Shown here: one piece after another, positions 1-11,110 of the stretch | Layout of the letters: every line of letters starts with the position of its first letter | How positions within the stretch are numbered: position 1 is the first letter of the stretch | Assembly: GCA_026874595.1 (NCBI GenBank) | Contig: CM049310.1 | Coordinates: 76,563,056 to 76,627,055 of the forward strand | Reading direction: 5' to 3' | DNA length: 64,000 nt | From: Sipunculus nudus | Lineage: Eukaryota; Annelida; Sipuncula; Golfingiida; Sipunculidae | Notes under the pieces: model-generated | Databases searched by the model: none | The model's input: only the letters and a program-made list of their open reading frames with translations | What the model was told of the DNA's origin: nothing | Translations under genes and position numbers: made by a program

Positions 1-242
1 CCCCCCCCCCCCACCCCGAACACCCCGGCACCTATACCCCAACCGCAACCACTTCCTATGTCTATTCGTGTCCGTGGGACCATGCTTCATGTGGGCCTTG
101 CGTGTCCGTGTCTTGTAAAAAAATATGTTTCGATCTTATCATGTTCTGTACGGTGTCACTGCACACCGAATGTATTAAGATATTTTTACTGAACACATTG
201 AGTTTCACACCCATTGTTCTATCCGCATCTCGACAGGAAAGC
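1..242. other. Left edge: poly-C run and unassigned sequence
   Basis: The window opens in a C-rich run, followed by sequence with no recognisable gene or repeat boundary. Small open frames occur on both strands but have no recognisable motif. Confidence 0.4.
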
Positions 243-703
243 CACACTGCGCAGAATCCGACTCCAGTGAGTACGACTCTGATGTTTAGGGTTTGCGGGC
301 GTCACAGTCTGACCCCCACAATGCACCGAGGCGTCTGAATACACTGAGGGCGTAGGTATAAATGTAGTGAAGAGGTTTATGTAGTCCGTTCAAATACGTT
401 GGATAAGAGTTGTATCAAGGGCGTAGGTATATATGTAGTGAAGAGGATAATGTAGTTCGTTCAAATACGTTGGATAAGAGTTGTATCAAGGCAAATTACA
501 TTAACATAGTTTTTTTTATGGTAAGGACTAAGTAATATTTTTGAAGCATATGTATGTTTAATATAAACAGAAGATGTTTCCTTGAAATGTTACGAAGTTT
601 GACATTAAAGTTTGACAGTTGAGATAAGTAGTCCCGGTCGTCCCACAGTACCAAATAGGAAAAGGTTAGTTTGGAGTAGAAACGACTTGTTGCGGAAGGA
701 TGC
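243..703 (+). repeat. Dispersed 350-bp repeat family R1, copy 1
   Basis: This is one of four same-orientation copies (243, 1521, 23235 and 28069). Shared landmarks, in order, are a CACACTGCGCAG start, a segment around GTTGGATAAGA, a central CAAATTACATAAAC-like block, GACAGTTGAGNCAAGTAGT, and an end near GAGTAGAAACGAC. This copy is longer than the others because it holds an internal 71-bp tandem duplication. I saw no inverted termini and no clear tRNA-type B box, so the class (SINE or miniature DNA element) is open. Homology between the copies is read directly; the boundaries are approximate. Confidence 0.7.
348..490 (+). repeat. 71-bp tandem duplication inside R1 copy 1
   Basis: Two adjacent units each begin GGGCGTAGGTATA and end GTTGTATCAAGG. 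The start points at 348 and 419 give a 71-bp period with few differences. The duplication is absent from the other R1 copies, so it arose after insertion of this copy. Confidence 0.85.
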
Positions 704-934
704 ACAAAAGCCTTATGGTCGTTCAGTAATCCATACCGAGTTTGGCTATCTGCAGTTTGTCACGTTTTTTTTAACTAGTTCGAGCAGTGGCCATATCTAT
801 TTCATTGTTGTTGGAATGTACAGCCCAAGCTGAAACCGCAGGTACTAGAAGAAATAAAAATTTACATGGAAGTACGAGTATTCATTGAAGAATATTTATC
901 AATGCACGTGATTAGGGTTAATTCCTTGATCAAG

Positions 935-1130
935 GATCTTAATGCAAAAGAGACTTTTTTGAAAACGGGGTTTTACTGTATACGATTGAAGATCTTAATG
1001 CAAAGGAGACTTTTTGAAAAGGGTTTATTACTGTATACAATAAAGATATTAATGCCGAAGAGATTTTTTTAAAGGGTCCTTTTACTGTATGCACTAAAAT
1101 CTAAATGCAAAAGAAACTTTTTTTCAGGAC
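935..1130 (+). repeat. Tandem repeat, 54-56-bp unit, about 3.6 copies
   Basis: The units start at about 935, 991, 1045 and 1099 and read GATCTTAATGCAAAAGAGAC, then a T-run, then TTTACTGTATACNAT. Differences increase toward the right end. The small open frames across it merely reflect the repeat. Confidence 0.85.
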
Positions 1131-1520
1131 GCACCCTGAAAATGACTACGTGCTTTTTCCTTTACACCATTCAGGAAATAACCAAAAAAGGTCAATATTT
1201 TACCCCAAAATGTTGAAAACTCTTCTCCTAATGTACTGTGCCGTTCACACGTGTGTGTGCATGACCACATGGCAGGAGTCTGTTCATAACAGAGCGGAAA
1301 AAAAGTATGTTTGTACTTAACTAAAGTCTGCTCCATTTGTTTGTACACCTGAGCGTGCGTACATGTGTCTGCTTGTGCACCCGTTAAGACAACTGCTCAC
1401 TTGACCTTTACGTTTAGTCATAATATTATTTGGCTCCGAACTGCACTCGCAAGAGTACGACCGGGCTGTATAGGAAGTATGACCGGGCTGTATAAGAACT
1501 GCGGGTAAACTTCCCCTACC
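1131..1520. other. Unassigned spacer between repeats
   Basis: No gene signal. A short direct repeat GACCGGGCTGTATA occurs twice near 1470-1495, just left of R1 copy 2. Confidence 0.4.
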
Positions 1521-1845
1521 CACAATGCACTGGGCTTCTATAAAGTTCTAAATACACCAATGGCTTAGTTATTCATGTAGTGAAAAAAAAATAGGCAATT
1601 AAAATATGTTTCGTTGGATTTTTTTTCAAGGTAAATTACATGCATATAATCGTTTTTGCGATAAAGACAATGAAATAAGTAACATTTAAAGCATATGCAA
1701 TGTAACAGGTAATTATTTATTGAATTATGACAAATTTTAATTTTTAAATTTGACTGTTGAGACAAGTAGTACTGGCGGCCGTCCCACAATCCGCAACTGG
1801 AAGAAGTAGCTTTGAAATAGAAACGCAGCCTGGTGGAGGGATGCC
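1521..1845 (+). repeat. Dispersed repeat family R1, copy 2
   Basis: This matches copy 1 from the ACAATGCAC motif through GACTGTTGAGACAAGTAGTAC to the AGAAACGCAGCCTGGTGGAGG end. It is more diverged than the copy at 28069. Confidence 0.6.
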
Positions 1846-2224
1846 ATTATGATAACCAGACTAATACCATAGAAAGCCAAAACAGTAAACAAAGTGGCCT
1901 TGTATCATAGAATGAGAGGGTAGAATGTAACCCAGCTAGGGTGGATTTAAGAATGATACAATTTGTCGTTGAAAATCTCAGCTGAAAGAAAATAGTAACG
2001 CTGGCGGCCGCGAGGGTGCGCCAGGGAGCAACTATTCCTAGTTCTGGTTCGGATCGATTTTTCCCGGCCCAGAGCACTCATGCCCTGATGTTAATGTCAG
2101 CTATTTCCCCGATCATTATTTCAAGTCTTTCGACTAATAAAATCTGTTGGTATCATTTTTGATAGATGAACAAACAATTACTGGGGCTACTCCATGGATT
2201 TAAAAAGGATGGCTATGTTGAAGC
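1846..2224. other. Unassigned sequence
   Basis: No recognisable gene, RNA or repeat was found. The minus-strand open frame at 1847-2077 has no motif that I recognise. Confidence 0.35.
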
Positions 2225-2720
2225 AAGTAGAGAACGGACTCGAATCCACTTTTTAAGGGACTCAGACTTGGACTCGAGCGTCCTGGACTCGGACTGGTAC
2301 TCGGACTCGGAGGTAAGGACTCGAGAAATCAGGTCTTGTGAATCTCGAGTCCAGTAGAAAAAAAAACTTTCACGTAAGGCAAGACTTTCAGATTGGAGAC
2401 CCTACCACACAGACTTATAAGTGCGAACATATGACAAAGTAATATAAAAAGGAAGTTTGGACTATATTTCAAAACTCAGTCTCTTCATTGAGAGTAAAAT
2501 GTTATTCAATATAAGAGTTAAAAAATGTGTAAATTGTTAAAAAATTAACATGATGATCTCTGATTCTCATTTTAAAGTGCTTTTAATTAAGACATTTTGG
2601 ACGGACTTAGAGTAGGCGGACTTAGACCAGAATCTCAAGGATTCGGACTTGGACTCGGATGGCTTGGACTCGGACTTGCACTCGGATTATGGAAATGTGG
2701 ACTCGACCACATCACTGATC
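2225..2720 (+). mobile_element. GGACTC-rich hAT-like element, copy A
   Basis: Two GGACTC/GGACTTG-rich blocks (about 2235-2355 and 2605-2705) flank an AT-rich core containing a TCTCATTTTAAA-type motif. The right end reads GACTCGACCACATCACTG, matching the CATCACTG terminus of other copies. The same arrangement recurs at 8940-9475 (reverse), 16783, 38362 (reverse), 41113 and 48810. The GGACTC blocks look like subterminal repeats. No transposase is encoded, so it is non-autonomous. The left end is less certain than the right. Confidence 0.65.
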
Positions 2721-2949
2721 CATAATGTTTGTATTCTATTTTTATTAGAAATTCAGGTCCATCAATCGAAATATTACTTCTTCATGTTTAAGGCTTTAAT
2801 ATTCTTATAAGTATTCAAATAATACAGATTTTGAGCGTGTATCGTCTTAGTACTCGCCATGATCGTATGATGTGTTTGCTACGTGAATCACCACGTTAAT
2901 TATGTAAACACTATACGTGACTTCTACACTTCGAGGTGTAAAGACGTTA

Positions 2950-3332
2950 GTTTACCCCCATTTCAGATTACCCCCGGGGGTAGCATGACCCTAATTCCAA
3001 GTTATCCCCGCACTGAGTAGATTACCCCGCATTGTTTAAATAAAGAATAAATTCTTATACGTTTAACTCGTTTAACTAATATTTACTCCTACACTACACT
3101 AAAGCATTACGTGCAGACATAAGATATACAAAGATTCAACCGAATTAAGGGAAATCAAGAAGAAATAAATTATGTGAAGTTTAAGTGAATACACATCACC
3201 ATGCATACAGCTGTCTTGTAGGGGTAACCTTACTTCGTAGGGGGTAATCTGAAATCGATTTCAAGTAAACCCGGGGATAATCTGAAATCGATTTTAAGTT
3301 ACTGCGGGGTAATCTGAAATCGATTTCACCGG
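2950..3332. repeat. Inverted array of GGGGTAATCTGAAATCG units
   Basis: The right side (3238-3332) has three direct copies of a roughly 32-35-bp unit containing GGGGTAATCTGAAATCGATT. The left side (2950-3035) carries the same motif in reverse complement, including TTTCAGATTACCCCC and TAGATTACCCCGC. The two sides are separated by about 200 bp of AT-rich DNA and could form a foldback. A lone related stretch occurs at 19786-19825. No coding potential. Confidence 0.75.
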
Positions 3333-3369
3333 TGCTTATTGAAAGTACATTCTTTAGCGCTTATTTGTG

Positions 3370-3370
<1 letters not shown>

Positions 3371-3408
<38 letters not shown>
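3371..3408. repeat. (TA)n microsatellite
   Basis: Uninterrupted TA dinucleotides over about 38 bp. Confidence 0.95.
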
Positions 3409-3411
<3 letters not shown>

Positions 3412-4090
3412 GGTTATTAAACTACGAATTTATAAGCGTTATAGGGAAATGTTATTATATTCATACTTAGGAGGAAATGATGGATCTAAAGATTTCATTT
3501 AAAGCTCCCGTATATGTAAAATACTATTTTTGTTATGCGCAAAATTACATAAGCCGAGAAAAGGCTTATGTAATTATGTAATTATAACTATAAGGTGTAG
3601 GTAGATAGTTTTTGATAGTCATGGATGTAGATTAGAAAACTTTCCCTTATAACGTAGTAAAGAATGGAAACATCAGCTGAACACCATGTTAAAATAAAAA
3701 AATCGGTGTATTATGAAGTTTGTATCATGTCTAAATAAGGTGCATGTTTGTCAATATAAGTACAAACAGTAACGGAATCTACAGCCAATATAAATGCAGT
3801 ACAGCAATATTAAAATTGTAACACAATGAACTGTTCTTTTTACAATTAGATAAGCGTGCAGTTTCTTAATATATTATATACTATAAAACGGCGAATACAG
3901 AAAAAAAGGAACACCGTCTCGCCAGCAAATGCTAGCTATGTTTTTTCAGTCTGCTGTCTGATTGATCGAATAATCGAATTAATTGACTCGACTATTTTTT
4001 TATATTTTTTTGTTGTTGGAGGTAACCACCTCCATTTATTAAATGCTAGCTTAGCTAAGTAAATCTGCAGAATTCCATTCGGATTTTAGA
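3409..4090. other. AT-rich unassigned sequence
   Basis: No gene or RNA signal. A short direct duplication, GCTTATGTAATTATG-like, lies near 3545-3580. Confidence 0.4.
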
Positions 4091-4255
4091 CTACGTGACA
4101 GGGCAGTATCACACGCTTCCTCTCATGTTATATCCTGGTATTAACCAGGCCCGGTGACCACTGTATTATGCATACTGTATACTGTGTGAACTCCCCCCAG
4201 CTGGGTCATACCACCGAGGAATCCCCGAAAGGCGCACTCGTTTAAAACTCTCGAC
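4091..4255. repeat. Short dispersed repeat sharing CCGAGGAA..CCCGAAAGG motif
   Basis: It shares the motif ACACCGAGGAANTCCCGAAAGG and its flanks with 16083-16200. The context resembles tRNA-derived SINE debris, but no full A and B box pair is visible. Low certainty on class. Confidence 0.4.
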
Positions 4256-4306
4256 TAATTTATATAGTATATATTAAACAATCACCTGTTGTTCATCTGT
4301 ATCCTA

Positions 4307-5526
4307 CTATAGCCCGTTTCTCCACCAGCTGTCCACCGGTTTTTGGAGATAATTATCTTAAAAGTTTATATTTTTCAATGATTTCCTCAAAAACTACATA
4401 TGGAAGTGACAACCTAATATAGCAAATAAGAATTTTACGATTAATATCCATGCAGTTTATGTTTCGCAACTGTTTAGTCTCTTCACAATGATCTGGCAGA
4501 TATGATGTGTCCCTGCATGAGTAGCCATCTTTGTTTTAGCTGGTTACGTTTTTCATAGTGTTCACATGACATCATGCTCCCGAGGCAGCGGAAATTCTGC
4601 GCTTCTAAAGAAGCAACTGATTTTCACGCTGCCTGCTTTGACCGGTTATGATACATTAAGACACCAGATGGCGGTTCGTTGTCCGCTGAAAAAAAAAAAA
4701 AACGTGCGTATAATGTGACGAGCAGCCAACCAGATGCCAATAAACAAACACTCGACAGGCTTGATGACAGTTTATGGTCGAATTTGAATTGGTCCCTCTG
4801 CATTCTCGCATTATTGACCGATTCGATTATGACATTAATTATGACTGTGTAAGCATAGCCATGTATATGTTGTCTGCAGAACTGAAACCAGCCAGCGAGG
4901 TGTGCACGCAGCCTTTGTTGTTACGTTTCGTTTGAATTACAGCTCACCGTCCGGGCATCCTATGTGCCCAAGGCCCTAAGCAAACCACGTCTGGGGCCAT
5001 TCTCTCTGAGCCTGTGGCCTGTTCAGACGGTTACCAGGGCGATGAGCTGTCACTCAAAACGAAATGAACATCATTGGCTCCGTGTATTCCTCGCTTGGCT
5101 GTGTCTTCATGGTCTCATCTGATTGAACAAAATACAGTGCTCTCCTCTGGTGTAGCAATTCAGGATACGAGGTCATAAAAAACAGCGATTACGACATAGG
5201 TAGTAGGCCTATAGGTAAAGCGCTGTGTAAAGAGCGTAACATGACACCAGCCAATGAACCGCTGTCAATTGAGCCTGTTTTTGCATGTGACCAATGACCT
5301 TGACTGCCATATATGGGGTTGATATGTTGTAAAATGTAGACTGATTTTTCATATTTTGAATACTTTTCTTTCTCAAATTAGGTATAAGGTAGATAATTAC
5401 TTACTTTGTTTAAAATTAGGCCTTTTAATCCTCCACCACAAATAAATATTTAACCCTTGAAATGTAACTTTAAAAACTTTTTTTGGCAAAATAAAGGTGG
5501 AAATGAGAGGGAATGAAACGGATTAT
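4307..5526. mobile_element. Inverted-repeat DNA transposon family R2, copy 1 (long form)
   Basis: The left end reads CTATAGCCCGTTTCTCCACC and the right end is GGTGGAAATGAGAGGGAATGAAACGG. The right end is approximately the reverse complement of the left and matches the better preserved end pair at 38913-39418. Shared internal blocks include AACTACATATGGAANTGACAACC, AATGATCTGGCAGATAT, GCATGAGTAGCCATC, and GTAAAATGTAGACTG. This copy carries about 660 bp (4590-5225) absent from the 38.9-kb copy, within which lies a large hairpin (4879-5105). No transposase frame is present. Confidence 0.75.
4879..5105. repeat. Long imperfect inverted repeat (foldback) inside R2 copy 1
   Basis: The left arm (4879-4948) runs from GCCAGCGAGG through GTTTCGTTTGAATTACAGCTC. 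The right arm (5038-5105) is its reverse complement with scattered mismatches, from GAGCTGTCACTCAAAACGAAA to CCTCGCTTGGC. The arms of about 65-70 bp are separated by roughly 90 bp. This may be a separate foldback inserted into the transposon or part of the long form. Confidence 0.7.
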
Positions 5527-5607
5527 ATACATTCAGGGTTTGGACGTTGTCAAAATGTACACCGTCTTCGCATCCATGTTTCCTCAATGTATCCTTGCAG
5601 GTTTATT

Positions 5608-5740
5608 TTCCCCAGTTTCTCGAAACCGCTCATGGAGGATACCATTTTGCGCACACACTGAAACCCGGATGTCACAGGTCGCATGTCGAGATTATTGATG
5701 TACCGGTAGTAATACAAATCCGTCATTATAAGTCAGATTG
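5608..5740 (+). repeat. Dispersed repeat R4, copy 1
   Basis: It shares CCAGTTTNTCGNAANCGCTCATG and ACTCGGATGTCACA(A/G)GTCGCATGTCGA with 31803-31915 in the same orientation. The class is unknown. The small plus-strand frames here are by-products. Confidence 0.6.
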
Positions 5741-6347
5741 AAAGAAAATCAGGCCTTTTAAACTTTAATTATACGGATAATATACATCAAAAATGACATC
5801 CATGTCTCGTTCAATATTGAAAATTATAACGATTATAAACAAAGATAGTTTTCTTTAATATTGTTAGGATACACATGTTTGTTTAGAATAAACGCACATC
5901 ATGTCATACATAGAACAAATGTCTAAGTATAGAAAATAAAAAAAGCAAATCCTGGATTGCATATATATATTTATTTAGATATGTTCATACATGGTAACCC
6001 GTTGAGCAAAGATTGTCTGATCTGCCACACGTCCCTATTAAACCATACAGTTAATACAAAATTAAATAATGTTAAATAAAATGAATAAAGACAGAATGAT
6101 AAAAGTGGGTTACGGTCATATGATACAGCAAGATAATGATATTTAACATAGAAATATATAACTATGACATGCAACGTAATATAAAGTGCACTCAGGAGAA
6201 TAAGACATTTACATGGTTCTAAACATAGAAACATTACTTATATTCAAAATATTTCTGAGACAATTAAAAAAATGTAAACATGTCGTTTGGGCCTGTAAAA
6301 TTCATGATATGTCAGAAGCAAAATCTGGTAGGGGGCATAAGAAAAGA
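5741..6347. other. AT-rich unassigned sequence
   Basis: No gene signal. The hydrophobic open frame on the minus strand (5971-6234) is what AT-rich DNA produces and has no motif. Confidence 0.4.
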
Positions 6348-7325
6348 GTTTGTACAACCCACACTACATCCAAGGTTTGATGGCATAGAGAATTAGTATG
6401 GACCCCCTGGAACATCACCAGGTAACTAGTAGCCTCTCGAGTAGACTGGTACCCCGCTCTACATTGGCACCGCTGCTCTAGGCAATAGAGCAGGGTACCA
6501 GTCTACCTTTCCAGCTGCTAAACATATCAGTTTACTTGATAATTTTTCTTTATTAATTTATAGGTCCAACGCCCTTTTTTAGATGACATTCCATTTGACT
6601 TCTGAGTTCTGACCCCTTTCGCGCAATTTATTCCATCCAGTGAGCAGGTAGGGTCATACATGTACTCAACTTTGAATTGTTAAATGGAATATTAGCATAG
6701 CCTATTGTAATTAAAGCATCTCAATCATAGAAAATGAAAAAGCTTGGAAATAAATCTGGAGAGTCCTGTGTCCGCCTGCTATATGTTACATGAATACATG
6801 TTAGTGTACATATAAATTACACAGGAATTATATCAGGAAAAGCAATGCAAGGTACTGTAACTTTAGTATAGTATTTAATCTTTGATGTACTCAAAGCCTG
6901 CAGTTTCACAAAAAAAAGAAAACAAATGGCATTAAACTGCAACAAGAAAAGGAATAAGAACAACTATAAACCAGCAGTAATAACATATGGTAAAAATGTC
7001 AAAATTTAATAATTTTGTTACCTTTGACCCAAAGGCCACATCAGGGCATTGGTGTAGAACAATTATTTCTTCATCATTTATCACAGAAATGTGTTGGCTA
7101 TAAATTAATACCACGCTAATTACTTTTGAGTGAATAATGGTTAAAAAAATCCCTAATTAGCTACCCCTACCCCTTAATTTTGACCAATAAATTGGTCACG
7201 GTACTGCCCATTATATAACATGCTGTAGCAAAAAGTGATACCACAATTCAGCTCTACTACCTTCCTGGTCATGTTCCAGGGGTCAATACTAACTCCCTTG
7301 GATGTAGTGTGGAGTTGTACAAACA
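6348..7325. mobile_element. Long-inverted-repeat element of about 1 kb
   Basis: The left arm (6348-6424) begins GTTTGTACAACCCACACTAC and ends near CCTGGAACATCACCAGG. The right arm (7263-7325) is its reverse complement, running CCTGGTCATGTTCCAGGGGT to GTAGTGTGGAGTTGTACAAAC, with small gaps. The 840-bp interior is AT-rich and noncoding but starts with a compact hairpin. It fits a foldback or miniature inverted-repeat transposon. No target duplication was resolved. Confidence 0.7.
6441..6506. ncRNA. Near-perfect 21-bp hairpin (candidate small-RNA precursor or foldback)
   Basis: The arms 6441-6461 and 6486-6506 are reverse complements over 21 bases with a single C/T difference, and the loop is about 24 bases. 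The left arm begins GTAGACTGGTACCCCGCTCT. The size and shape fit a microRNA precursor, but the position inside an inverted-repeat transposon makes a transposon-derived hairpin more likely. Expression is unknown. Confidence 0.35.
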
Positions 7326-8499
7326 CTTTTTTACAGGTCCTTGCTCATAGCCTAAAAAATAAAATGGTTCCATTTCAAGTTTTATATCGGTTACACCGTG
7401 GGTTTAATCAAAGTTTTGCAGTTTCTTGACAATAATCTAGTTTTCTTTGTTACGCGTGTACTTTTAGACCAAACGCATGTAATTATTTTTAAATAGGAAA
7501 ACCTAAAATGCGTGTCATGCATTACTTCAGTTTCTCAGAAACAAAGTGGAACTTCATTTCAGGATGACTAGTGAGTCAAGGATTATGGGATATATCTGTT
7601 GTTTAAAGGGGCCCATTCCGTTATCTGACCTGTTAATATTAAACAGATTTATTGAACCTTCTATGGAATAAACAAAACAAAAAAATGCCTGTCCCATATC
7701 CACGCGTTTATAACATGCGAGGGAACCGCCAAAATGGCCGCCGATCGTAATCCAAATACGCCCAAGAAGGACATCTAGCGGCAAATCAGACAACCAAGAG
7801 TCTTGAAAATGACAAAACATGATTTTGTTTCAAATACACACACCAACAACAGCTAGTGCCAAATCAAATACTATTTGTCACATGTTTTAATTTTTTTCAG
7901 CTTGTTAATATCGGTAGGTGTATATGGCGTCTTGCTAACAGCTCATAAATAAACAAGCTCATGTATCCTTCAGAGGGGGTAATAAGAACTTTTTTAATTT
8001 TTATGTACCCAGAGAAAGCTAGAAATCACATAAATTTTACAAATAAGGCATGTGCATAGCTAGCTTTAAGTATGATAATTATTTGTCCATTGAAGGTTAA
8101 TTTGATGTGACTATTTACATGAATATAAACACCAGTCAATAAAATATCATATCCACCGCGATGCAAGCTATGGATTTGGTCATATTCACTAGGTCTAATT
8201 TCCTCACTTTTTTCACCAGGGCTCTATATTCGCAAAACCACCATGATGTAATCTACACTAAGTATATCCATTAAATATAATAAACATAATGTGAGCAAAA
8301 TTTAATCTGTAAACGAATGTTAATTATAAATATATATAGTTACGTACATAAAGACACATAGATAGACTGATATTTTATCTTTATGTTTTTTCCTGTCGAT
8401 AAAACATGCGGCATACTTCATTTCACCACTTCTGAGCGTATACATAAAATGGCAGCCCCCGTGAGCAGTTGCGGGAAAGAATGAGAAATAAACCTATCA
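7326..8499. other. AT-rich unassigned sequence
   Basis: No gene or RNA was recognised. The minus-strand frame at 7554-7820 (88 codons) has no identifiable domain. Confidence 0.4.
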
Positions 8500-8745
8500 T
8501 GGTTTGATAAAGGTGCGTGGATGCGACATGAATAATAAAATCAGTTTAATTCATTAATTTTAAAATGCTCCATCCCTTCGGAATATCTGCTTTTCAGTGA
8601 AAAGACGTATAACATACGCCGATTGGATGTCAGTGTTGTGAATATAAGAATCTATCTATAGAGAGACTGAGTATGGTTGCATTTGAGGGTATCGGCTAAA
8701 TTTACTGCGGAATAACGCTTTTTGTTTAACCATGCCCAAATCCTA
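8500..8745 (+). repeat. Dispersed repeat R5, copy 1
   Basis: It shares GGTGCGTGGATGCGACA, GAATCTATCT and a block TATCGGCTAAATTTACTGCG + GAATAACGCT with 11195-11352 (same strand) and 17788-17965 (reverse). Its middle (8543-8650) also matches 9773-9880, including AAAGACGTATAACATACG. The class is unknown; no inverted termini were seen. Confidence 0.6.
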
Positions 8746-8937
8746 AAAGTACAATAGGATATTAAGAGGGGCGCAGCACGCGTGAGTCCCGGATAATAAA
8801 CCCCTTTCCGTTGATTGGTTTATCTGGTCGATTGAATGAATCATATACAGTTTTAAACTAATCAGAGTATTGTTAGGTCATGCAGATATCAAGATGTAAA
8901 TATATAGTGCAACATTAGCCTCAACGACAAGATCCTG

Positions 8938-9475
8938 GCCAGTGATGTAGTCGAGTCCAAACCATCCGAGTCCGACTTTATTTCCGAGTCCATGCAGCTG
9001 GAGTCCGACTCCGAGTCCTTGAGGTTTGAGTCCAAGTCGACCTTCTTCGAGTCCGAGTCCAAAGCCGATACAAATCTCCTTAATAAAAGAAATTTAAAAA
9101 GATATTTGAGACAGTCATAAAACTTTTGTGTTAGTTTACAAATTTCCTTTACTGAATGTTTCATTATGTTTAGCTCCTGATGCAGGGCTGAAAATTGGTA
9201 TGTATTATTTTAAATAATATTCTGTTAGTATTTGACCCATGTGCACAATCTTGATATAGTATGTGGCATAGTATTGTTTTCTGCTGAACCCGAGATGGAC
9301 TCAGTCGGAGTCCGAGTACAAGTCGTAACATTAACCCCAACGACAAGTTCCTGATCAGTGTTGAAGTAAAGTCCACATCATCCGAGTCCGAGTTCAAGTC
9401 CGAGTCCAGTACCCTCGAGTTCGAGTCTCTGAAAAAAGTTGACCCGAGTCAGGACTTGAGTTTTACATCACTGCC
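8938..9475 (-). mobile_element. GGACTC-rich hAT-like element, copy B (reverse, compound)
   Basis: It begins CCAGTGATGTAGTCGAGTCC and ends GAGTTTTACATCACTG, so both termini carry CAGTGATG/CATCACTG. GAGTCC-rich blocks lie at 8950-9065, 9295-9330 and 9370-9470. A second internal GATCAGTGTTGAAGTAAAGTCC start near 9355 suggests two overlapping or nested copies. No flanking target duplication is evident. Confidence 0.6.
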
Positions 9476-9772
9476 CCTGATAAATGTCTTTTTTAGATAT
9501 TGATAACGTCACCAGATCTCTGAAAATCCCCCTTTTCCTTGGAGGATCACCCATGTTATGATTACAGGCACTTAGAATGTACACATAAAAAAAGAAGACG
9601 TCATGTTGACCAGTATTCATTTTTTTCAGTATTGTACACGAGTGAATTTATGAAATATATTTTAATCCAATTACTTATAGAAAACATACCAGGAAGAAAC
9701 AGGGTTTTTTTCATGTTTGGTTTACATCAAGGAAATTCTAGGTCAAGTGAAAACAAAGTAATTGGGTAATAA
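9476..9772. other. Unassigned sequence
   Basis: No gene recognised. The 76-codon plus-strand frame at 9539 lacks any motif. Confidence 0.35.
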
Positions 9773-9880
9773 TATCAATTTAATACATCAATTTAAAAAT
9801 ACTCCATCCCTTTGGAATACCTGCTTGTCATATAAAGACGTATAACATACGTTGATTTGATGTCGATGTTGTTATTATTC
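9773..9880 (+). repeat. Dispersed repeat R5, partial copy 2
   Basis: It matches 8543-8650 across CTCCATCCCTTNGGAATANCTGCTT and AAAGACGTATAACATACG. It is only part of the longer unit. Confidence 0.6.
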
Positions 9881-10690
9881 AACCCACTTATAGAAGATGA
9901 TGGCGGGTCTGTTTATACGTATAAGCATTTGTACCTTGGCACATCGAAGAAAAACTGCCGGCGCGGTCATAAAACCTGATCTTATGATCTAACTGTCATT
10001 GGTTCCGGTTTCTGGATGAATGTATAATCATACCAAATCAAAACACAAATATTGTTGATGAAAACGAAAAAGCCTCTCACGGGCAGATAACATTCCGGAA
10101 TTGTATTTTAGTGAGCGTAAGAGGTCCAGGGAACATTTCATACAGTATATGTGTAAAGATAAAATACTTTTTAAAGCAAGAGAGATAAATTTCCCTTAAA
10201 TTCAGCTTTACTTCTCTGGCGGTTCTGAGGTCTATGATCATGCACTAAGAGCTCTTTCTTTTATACATAATCGAAAAAGTTGCTACAGAGATATTCCATT
10301 AAAACCTGCGGCTAAAGCGGTATGGTTCATTAAATTACAACAGCTTATTGGCAACACCGTGGAAATAATACATTCGTCCCCAAAAGCAGTACTCTGTCAC
10401 CATTTTCTTCATCTTTATGATTTGAGCTAAAATATACAGGGATACAAAATGACGTTTTTGTCACGTCTGAAATGCAGTACAAGAGTCCCGCACTTACCAA
10501 ATCAGTATTTTTCATAATTTTGAAGATTATATCGTCTTATGCCCAATATGACTGAAACCCACAATTATGTTTGGGGATAGAATTATTATAATTTTCTGTA
10601 AGAAGTAGAAGAACTCAGGACTGACCAACATTTTGTAAGCGAGTATGAAAAAGTCTTTAGTACTTTTATCCATTTGTAGATTTATTTTGT
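9881..10690. other. AT-rich unassigned sequence
   Basis: No gene, RNA or repeat boundary recognised. Confidence 0.35.
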
Positions 10691-10695
10691 ACTAG

Positions 10696-11110
10696 CAGGG
10701 TTCGGCATTTACTTTGAAAGTACTTGACCAGTAAAAATTGACAACTAGCTTTTACTTGCCCAACATGTAGTTTTACTTGTCCAACAAAAAAATCAGTGAT
10801 CGCGGCTACTGCCATAAAAATGTGATCCACATGATTATTTTGAAGCAACATACCATGTTTGTTTGTTAAAAAATATTTCTCTTGATCATATGCACAGGCC
10901 AACATGCAGGTTATTCACCTCTGCTAAAAAAGAAAATGGCCGACTTAAGATTAGTGAAGATTCTGGCCTCTGTGTAAAGGTTTACTAGTATTTTGCACCC
11001 ATGCACTAGCCCAGTCGGGCAATACGAGTCAACTTTAGATTGCCCTACTACCATTTTCTAGAACTTTTACCTGCCCTGGGCAAGCGGTCAACCGTTAATG
11101 TTGAACCCTG
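10696..11110. mobile_element. hAT-like miniature transposon (415 bp) with 5-bp target duplication
   Basis: The left terminus CAGGGTTCGGCATTTAC pairs with the right terminus TTAATGTTGAACCCTG as inverted repeats. Both sides carry ACTAG immediately outside (10691-10695 and 11111-11115), a 5-bp direct duplication. The right end contains GCCCTGGGCAAGCGGTCAAC, reminiscent of CAGGGTTCGACATTAAC-type hAT miniature elements in invertebrates (from memory, unsearched). It has no coding capacity. Confidence 0.75.
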
